From Tessaracoccus timonensis (GTDB lineage Bacteria; Actinomycetota; Actinomycetes; Propionibacteriales; Propionibacteriaceae), in the NCBI RefSeq assembly GCF_900343145.1, contig NZ_LT996886.1, forward strand, positions 620,001-684,000: DNA of 64,000 bases. The letters are read 5' to 3'. Position numbers and translations under genes: made by a program. Position 1 is the first letter of the stretch. Every line of letters begins with the position of its first letter. The notes beneath the pieces are model-generated. The model did not search any database. It was not told where the DNA came from and worked only from the letters and a program-made list of their open reading frames with translations. Shown one piece after another: positions 61,296 to 64,000 of the stretch.

Positions 61296-61439
61296 AGGAA
61301 CCACCTTAGGGGGTCTGCGCGAAGTCCGGTGGGCAAGACAGTTTGGAATGCTTCCTAGGCGCTGGCTTGAGCTGGGATGGCCCCGCGATTCACCCGATAC
61401 TCACACGGGAATACGAAGAAACCCCTTACCGACGACGAT

Positions 61440-62087
61440 CTACCAAACGCATGTGACTATCGGGTTAGCAGCCCGCAAGCAATAACCAAACGCGCCCAGA
61501 CACCGCTCAACGAGGCGCAGCCCAGCCAAAACATTCTGTGGAAGAGGGCTGAACGCCCTGGCGTGTACCCAGGTAGTGTTGAATCCATAGACGTTGTCTA
61601 GTAAACCTCCCAATTTTTTGTAAAAATATCGTTGTTTATCGGTGGTATTGAGAGCTTGGAGCTCTCCGATTTTTACGGTGGCTGTGGAGGTAACAGGGAT
61701 GGTGATGGTTCCTGATTCCCCGATGCCTTGCCAGGCGATGCTCCAGTTGCTGGTGGCGGTGATGGTGTAGATCCCTTGCCGGGAATAGCCTTCTTGGCGA
61801 CCGCAGATGACTGGGGTGTTGATGGTTGTCATGGTTGGGTGGGCGGGTTTCCAACTAGTGCAAGTAATTGCTTCGCTGCCATCTCCGAGGTCCCAATCAA
61901 TACTGGTCACGGTACCGCTGATGGTCACGGTGTACCCCTGCTTGGACGTGCTGGCATGCACCGGACCGGTGGTGTGGTGAAAGATTCTTGGGCCAGAGCC
62001 ATAGCGGCATACCGGGGTGAGTCCCACAGCGTGGTGGTATTCCCGTGGTGACCCGGCCGGGATGCTGAAGGCTCTGGGGTGAGTCAT
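61440..62087 (-). pseudogene. PKD-like secreted protein, C-terminal part separated by IS sequences
   Basis: From MTHPRAFSIPAGSPREYHHA to VTSTATVKIGELQAL. The section SIDWDLGDGSEAITC has the WDLGDG motif of PKD domains, and GIYTITATSNWSIAWQG its following strands. The tail after IGELQAL may be foreign. The N-terminal part is at 63752-64000, beyond an IS256 fragment and an IS3 element. Such proteins are common in actinobacteria as exported hypotheticals. Confidence 0.6.
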
Positions 62088-62130
62088 CGTGGGATCGGAT
62101 TCCGCCAAGAACCATATGAAGGGCCCCACG

Positions 62131-62473
62131 ATGGCCCACCACCAGTCTGCCTTGTCGAGCCTGTTGGAACTCCTCGCCGATCCCTCCCTCGCGCATGAAG
62201 AACTGTTCCGGCGACTCCTCCAAGCCGGCTTGCAAGACTTGATCGACGCCGAGGCCACCACCAAGATCGGCGCCGGACCCTACCCACGCACCGAACACCG
62301 CGTCACCGGCCGTAACGGCACCCGCCCCAAAACCCTCGCGACCCCGGCAGGACAACTCGACCTCGTGATCCCCAAACTCCGTGAGGGATCGTTCTTCCCG
62401 TCCCTGCTCCACCCCCGCCGCCGCGTCAACAAGGCCCTCTACTCGGTGATCTGCACCACCTGGATCGAGGGGG
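62131..62473 (+). pseudogene. IS256-family (mutator) transposase, N-terminal fragment
   Basis: MAHHQSALSSLLELLADPSL, then EELFRRLLQAGLQDLIDAEA, RTEHRVTGRNGTRPKTLATP and LVIPKLREGSFFPSLL are the N-terminal half of IS256-type transposases. It stops at the border of the IS3 element (62474) before the catalytic core. Confidence 0.85.
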
Positions 62474-62512
62474 GGTCTGCTGAAGGTTTGGTTGAGTCCG
62501 GGGTTTATGCCG

Positions 62513-63377
62513 TCAGTGTAGTGGCGGGGTCATGATTGCCTCGTACTCGACGGGGGTCAGTTTGCCTAGGCGTCGTTGTCGTCGTTTGCGGTGGTAGATC
62601 CCTTCGATCCATGCGACGATCGCCAGCCGTAGTTCTTGGCGGGTGGTCCAGCGTTGCCGGTCGAGGACGTTCTTCTGCAGGAGCGTGAAGAATGACTCCA
62701 TAGCGGCGTTGTCACCACACGCGCCAACACCTCTCATGGAGCCGCGCAGCCAGAACTTCTTGAGGGCTTTGCGGTACTGCTTCGACCGGAATTGCGAGCC
62801 GCGATCCGAGTGCACGATCACATTGTTCGGGAAGCCACGGTGATAGACGGCCATCGTCAACGCATCGACAGCGATCCGGGCTTTCATCCTGGGCTGGATA
62901 GAGTAGCCGACGATCGTGTTGTGCCACAGGTCCTTGATCGCACAGCAGTACAATTTCCCCTCGTCACTCCAGTGTTCGGTGATGTCGGTGACCCACACCT
63001 GGTCAGGGCCATCAGCGACGAACAGCCGCTGCACGAGGTCATCATGGACCGGCGCGCCGGCCTCACGGTACTTGCGTTTGCGGCTGGTGATCCTCGAGGA
63101 GATCCCCGCAACGTGACACCCCCGCCACACGCGACGCTCCGAGATCTGGTAGCCCAGATCGTGGAGCGTTGTCAGCCAGCACACGGTAGCCGCCCTCGGG
63201 ATCGTCCTCGTGGAGTTCGTGCACCACCTCGATCAAGGTGTTCCTCTTCCTGCTGGCGAGCAGAAATCGGCTGTGTGCGCCACTGGTAGTAACCCTGCTC
63301 GGAGAAACCCAATACCCGGCACACGGCACCGCCACCGACACCCGTAGCGGGGCGCTCGGGGCGGCCATCTCGCGCAC
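62513..63377 (-). pseudogene. IS3-family OrfB, frameshifted
   Basis: The C-terminal 223 residues are open: WVTDITEHWSDEGKLYCCAI, VIVHSDRGSQFRSKQYRKAL and NAAMESFFTLLQKN hold all three DDE residues. The N-terminal part (DDPEGGYRVLAD) is in a different frame, broken near 63180. Confidence 0.8.
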
Positions 63378-63387
63378 GAGCGGGTCA

Positions 63388-63687
63388 TCATTGTGGGGTC
63401 CGCAGATTCGCCTGCCAGAGATACGCCGCCGCGCGAGGCAGCACCTGGTTTTCCATCTCCAACTCGCCGATCCGCTACATCGCGGCCATCATCTCGCGAC
63501 GTTCCTCAACCTCAGTGGTCAGCGTGAACCCGAGAGCCCGGAACCGGTCGTCCTTGACCCACATCCGCAACGCGAACTTCGAGACTCCAAGGTCTCTACA
63601 CACTTGCTTGTGCGACAAGCCGCTGTTCACCAACGCGACCGCGTCACACTTGAACCCATCCGAATAGATCCTTGGCACGATCACCAT
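63388..63687 (-). pseudogene. IS3-family OrfA with premature stop
   Basis: MVIVPRIYSDGFKCDAVALV and CRDLGVSKFALRMWVKDDRF form the helix-turn-helix. A TAG at 63475-63477 interrupts it after EERREMMAAM. RIGELEMENQVLPRAAAYLW follows in frame. Confidence 0.8.
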
Positions 63688-63751
63688 CCTTTCAGCACGA
63701 CCCTTCCAAAGCCATGCGGTCTTGGACTCAATCAAACCTTCAGCAGACCCA

Positions 63752-64000
63752 CATGTCGGAAGGACGAGTACAAGTCTGAATGACACCAGTGGTGTGCCCG
63801 GCCCAGATAGGATCCGTCTTCGGCGGCTGGGAGGAGACTGGCTTGCACCACATTTGCCGATGCTGAACCCAGGTACCCAAATCAGTGGTGCAAGGAACCG
63901 GTGTGCCCGCATGCTCACAGACCCGTTCGCCCGAACCCCTACGCTTCCGGGGAGACGCATCTTTCCCAGGAGCAGAATCACCATCCCCATACAGAAGGCA
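63752..64000 (-). pseudogene. PKD-like protein, N-terminal-side part (runs off the window)
   Basis: Open on the minus strand from the right edge: GDGDSAPGKDASPRKRRGSG, GTPVPCTTDLGTWVQHRQMW, then SSQPPKTDPIWAGHTTGVIQ, cut at the IS3 border. The cysteine-rich GTPVPCTTDLGTW block commonly precedes the SPREYHHAVGLTPVC region of this protein type, which is found at 61440-62087. The true start lies outside the window. Confidence 0.55.

Larger units (their letters stand above)
62474..63751 (-). mobile_element. IS3-family insertion sequence, copy 2 (decayed)
   Basis: Ends TCTGCTGAAGGTTTGGTTGA at 62476-62495 and the complement of the same motif at 63728-63747. Same ends as the element at 49263-50555 but opposite orientation. 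Flanks differ (IS256 fragment on the left, PKD gene on the right) and no target duplication is seen, so a rearrangement followed insertion. Confidence 0.88.

Noticed and set aside
60120-61358. 412-codon open frame opposite the aminopeptidase
   Set aside because: Codon-shadow of the well-supported M18 gene, with G/V/E-rich low-complexity composition and no ribosome site.

Overview
The window looks like chromosomal DNA of a high-GC Gram-positive bacterium (Actinomycetota). Reasons: GC-rich coding with frequent GTG starts, DtxR/IdeR-type iron boxes, a cobalamin riboswitch in front of a class I ribonucleotide reductase gene (known from Streptomyces), and actinobacterial-type DinB, luciferase-like monooxygenase and PKD-like proteins. 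I cannot name the genus. No rRNA or tRNA gene and no site-specific recombinase was recognised.

Layout. 1-4000: 5' end of nrdA with its B12 riboswitch, a FitAB-type antitoxin with a broken toxin, and small housekeeping or hypothetical genes. 4163-5884: SulP transporter. 6363-11169: siderophore uptake operon (ferric-siderophore reductase, binding lipoprotein, two permeases, ATPase) under a perfect 19-bp iron box. It is bracketed by two copies of the SulP 3' end. 12088-13182: Fic protein. 13281-17050: MntA/HepT, VOC, a C45 fragment and GNAT genes. 15887-27257: a defence block flanked by two near-identical 1-kb direct repeats. It holds a RelBE-like toxin-antitoxin pair, an OLD-family nuclease, HigBA and a type III restriction-modification system. 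27557-32229: a SWIM zinc-finger protein coupled to a 1088-residue protein of unknown function. 32328-34305: ArfB, an IS relic and a luciferase-like monooxygenase.

34.7-54.4 kb is the most unusual part. Small cassettes, mostly on the minus strand, carry toxin-antitoxin pairs (FitAB, HigBA, MntA/HepT), a HEPN protein, a cytidine deaminase-ASCH fusion, HIT, GNAT and hydrolase genes. They are separated by a short repeat that reads Val-Glu-Phe-Arg-Phe-Asn-Val-stop, the same as the last codons of ychF. An intact ychF (54425-55498) stands at the right end of the array. A second, frameshifted ychF (44566-45667) stands inside it. Many cassettes are duplicated or decayed: three of four HigB toxins are frameshifted while all four HigA antitoxins stay open, one HepT has lost its catalytic motif, and an Abi-like gene is cut exactly at the repeat. 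I read this as a cassette array that recombined repeatedly at ychF-3'-end-like sites. The repeats are visible in the sequence; the mechanism is inference.

45.8-52.4 kb holds a two-domain VOC protein, an AraC regulator, a truncated monooxygenase, an IS481-type element interrupted by an IS3-type element, and an AlbA_2 regulator preceded by a perfect 22-bp inverted repeat. 55.5-61.3 kb is more ordinary: GNAT, a second iron-boxed siderophore ABC transporter (binding protein, two permeases, ATPase) and an M18 aminopeptidase. 61.4-64 kb is a PKD-like surface or secreted protein gene broken by IS256- and IS3-type sequences.
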